From Hyphomonadaceae bacterium UBA1933 (GTDB taxonomy: Bacteria; Pseudomonadota; Alphaproteobacteria; Caulobacterales; Aquidulcibacteraceae): a DNA stretch of 64,000 nt. Position numbers and translations under genes: made by a program. Location: positions 277,098-341,097 of the forward strand of contig DDFH01000006.1 in the NCBI GenBank assembly GCA_002337085.1, read 5' to 3'. Within the stretch, counting starts at the first letter, position 1. Each line of letters opens with the position of its first letter. The notes under the pieces were generated by a model. The model did no database searches. It saw only the letters and a list, made by a program, of their open reading frames with translations, and had not been told where the DNA came from. Positions 62,404 to 64,000 of the stretch are shown here, piece after piece.

Positions 62404-63393
62404 TCAATCCCTAACGGCGCGGGCGGCGTTTATTATTTGCTCAACCTTTATGTCTTTAAAGTCGCGGGCGACAACGGAAACCGTTAATTTACCGCGTGGC
62501 GCGATTTGCCTTATATTCGCGGCCTCTGGATTAATGATGGAAACGGTTGGTGCGCCGACAAGACCTGCCAAAACCACCAACTCACTATTAGAGCCGACCA
62601 CAAGCGATGCCGCGCGGGCAAGTGATAGATATTCAAAAACATCAACCCGCCCGATTAAATCATCAATACCGCGTAATTGGGCGCGAATTTCATTACCCAC
62701 GGCAATGGCGCGGTGCGTTCCCATTAATACGGGTTTAATGTCATTCGAAATTAATTCACCCGCCAATTCAACAAATCGTGTTACTGACCAAATATCACCG
62801 GGGCGACCAACTGCGGCCTCTGGCACAAGGATGGCATAATTACTATCAATCCCAAATTTTTCGGGAATGGTGTGATAATCGTTCAATTCCAATGCCCATT
62901 TCAAATTTGGCAATGGTGCCGCCCCAATGGGATAGCCTTCTTTCGGGCCAATACCGCAAAGCCATAATTGTTCAGCAATTCTATCAAGTGGGTGCATATT
63001 GGAACGCGCGCGATCAACAAAGGGGTGCGAGCAGCCCATAACAATACCTGACCACATTGGTTTTTTAAGCCAATATTTCTTATAAATACCTTCGGATTCT
63101 TCGGTCTGTGCCAAATCATAGACCATTTCAAAAGATGCTTTTTGCAAAGTATTTGTGAAATTCAGCTCTTGGCGCAGGCCATTGGTGCGCCAATTAGTTA
63201 CTACCTCATCAACGAATGGGCATTCCGCCATAAAGCGATTATATTCAGGTTCGGTAATTAATGTGATATGCGCATCTGCGTGATATTTTCTTATGGCTTC
63301 TAATGCGGCAATATTATGGGTAATATCAACCAAGCTACCCAAAGATATTATCAAAACCCGCGTCAGATCTTGTCTTACAATATCCTGTTGCAT
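62404..63393 (-). CDS. Family 9 (heptosyltransferase-like) glycosyltransferase
   Basis: 329 aa. RVLIISLGSLVDITHNIAAL replaces the usual GDxL N-terminal loop, and VPEAAVGRPGDIWSVTRFVE plus the C-terminal GSNSELVVLAGLVGAPTV match GT9 LPS-core transferases. 10 nt after the GT4 gene upstream on the same strand. Confidence 0.85.
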   Translation of the reverse strand: MQQDIVRQDLTRVLIISLGSLVDITHNIAALEAIRKYHADAHITLITEPEYNRFMAECPFVDEVVTNWRTNGLRQELNFTNTLQKASFEMVYDLAQTEESEGIYKKYWLKKPMWSGIVMGCSHPFVDRARSNMHPLDRIAEQLWLCGIGPKEGYPIGAAPLPNLKWALELNDYHTIPEKFGIDSNYAILVPEAAVGRPGDIWSVTRFVELAGELISNDIKPVLMGTHRAIAVGNEIRAQLRGIDDLIGRVDVFEYLSLARAASLVVGSNSELVVLAGLVGAPTVSIINPEAANIRQIAPRGKLTVSVVARDFKDIKVEQIINAARAVRD

Positions 63394-63403
63394 GACTTGC
63401 CCT

Positions 63404-64000
63404 TTATTTCATTATTTCTTTATAAACGCCCAATGTCTTTTCTTGCAACTGCGCGGCTGAAAACAAAGACTTAACACGCTTTTGGGCTAATTTGGTGAAA
63501 TTTGCAATCTCCATCGGCGGCATCGCCAAAATCTGGCTGATTTTTTGTGCCAATTGTGTTGCATTACCAACATCAATTAAAAAGCCGGTTTCATTATCAA
63601 CCACGGTTTCTATTGCCCCACCAAGGCGCGATGCAATGATTGGTTTTGCCATTGCTTGTGCTTCTGCGGCGGTGCGCCCAAATGCTTCAGGTTCGGTTGA
63701 TGGCGTGGTAACAATATCGGAAATTGCAAAGGCGGTTGGCATGTCATTACATTGCCCAACAAAATGGAAATACTCACCAAGTTTATATGTTTTTATTATG
63801 GACTTTAATTCCAAAACATATTCATCGCGCCCTTGTGATGAGCCAACAAAAATATAATCGGCAAAGATATTTTGTGCTTTTAAAATATTTGCCGCCTCAA
63901 TCAATACCTTTTGCCCCTTCCACGCGGTAAGACGCGCCGGAAGCAGGATTTTTGGCAATTGTCTGCCCGATAATCCCCATTTTGTAATTAGGGCCTCTTT
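63404..64000 (-). CDS. Family 4 glycosyltransferase (5' partial at window edge)
   Basis: At least 198 residues; the frame is open through position 64000, so the N-terminal acceptor domain is outside. The C-terminal GT-B half is clear: LPARLTAWKGQKVLIEA, VGSSQGRDEY, and the EPEAFGRTAAEAQAMAKPII donor-site motif with E-x7-E. Probably LPS or capsule synthesis together with the GT9 gene. Confidence 0.92.
   Translation of the reverse strand, partial: KEALITKWGLSGRQLPKILLPARLTAWKGQKVLIEAANILKAQNIFADYIFVGSSQGRDEYVLELKSIIKTYKLGEYFHFVGQCNDMPTAFAISDIVTTPSTEPEAFGRTAAEAQAMAKPIIASRLGGAIETVVDNETGFLIDVGNATQLAQKISQILAMPPMEIANFTKLAQKRVKSLFSAAQLQEKTLGVYKEIMK

Noticed and set aside
1..64000. CRISPR arrays, rRNA genes and insertion sequences
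   Set aside because: No regularly spaced direct repeats, no rRNA-like stretches and no transposase frames were seen.

Overview
The window reads as a chromosome segment of an AT-rich (roughly 40 % GC by eye) alphaproteobacterium. The evidence is the gene content and order: an enoyl-CoA hydratase gene, rpsT and dnaA in a row, the cycM / kdsB-pheA arrangement, lppC divergent from rsmI-yraN, a three-gene pntAA-pntAB-pntB transhydrogenase, a long two-domain dCTP deaminase, and a dense group of GANTC (CcrM-type) sites in the 1 kb AT-rich gap before dnaA. I cannot name the genus. Most of the window is ordinary housekeeping DNA. There are 55 protein genes (two cut by the window edges), two candidate structured RNAs, no tRNA or rRNA genes, no CRISPR array and no recognisable insertion sequence.

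Layout. 1-4.2 kb: 3' part of a serine beta-lactamase-fold hydrolase, a small unknown protein, a Crp/Fnr regulator and a DUF2892 membrane protein, then ygfA-ymdB-DUF1737 on the minus strand. 4.2-12.2 kb: a divergent cluster that joins sulfide chemistry to a tripartite RND pump. Rhodanese, adaptor and RND permease lie on the minus strand; DUF2892, TolC-like channel and sulfide:quinone oxidoreductase lie on the plus strand; a palindrome-bearing promoter region sits between them. 12.2-17.7 kb: DUF465, ubiX, the peroxide module ahpF-ahpC with divergent oxyR (with a visible OxyR motif), and rlmN. 18-20.4 kb: an AT-rich, isolated membrane-anchored HerA-like ATPase, probably acquired. 20.5-28 kb: dcd-pheA-kdsB, a membrane cytochrome c, an enoyl-CoA hydratase, rpsT, a candidate oriC/dnaA control region and dnaA. 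28-42.6 kb: gamma-glutamyltransferase, ampG-like transporter, purA, yraN-rsmI, lppC, DUF6065, a GNAT acetyltransferase, a ZnuD-like zinc receptor behind a Zur-like box, and pntAA-pntAB-pntB. 43-49.9 kb: chemoreceptor, nuclease, queuosine-precursor transporter, a PPC-repeat exoprotein, grxD and a glycosyltransferase. 50-56.3 kb: a structured RNA candidate, a TadG-like vWA protein, a UvrD-type helicase, a DUF442 sulfur-transfer/phosphatase-like protein, and an acquired NYN nuclease behind a two-hairpin RNA. 56.3-64 kb: tsaD, an M48 metalloprotease, suhB, typA and two glycosyltransferases.

The most unusual signal is a pair of gene-terminus echoes. The last 14 codons of pntB, stop included, recur 111 bp downstream. 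The first nine codons of purA recur 144 bp upstream. In both cases every base difference is synonymous, and foreign-looking palindromic DNA lies between or beside the two copies. This is what an integrative element targeting conserved gene ends would leave behind after loss of its body. A strain-chimeric assembly is the main alternative. Other leads are the sulfide/RND divergon, the rod-shaped RNA upstream of tadG, and the lone membrane HerA ATPase.
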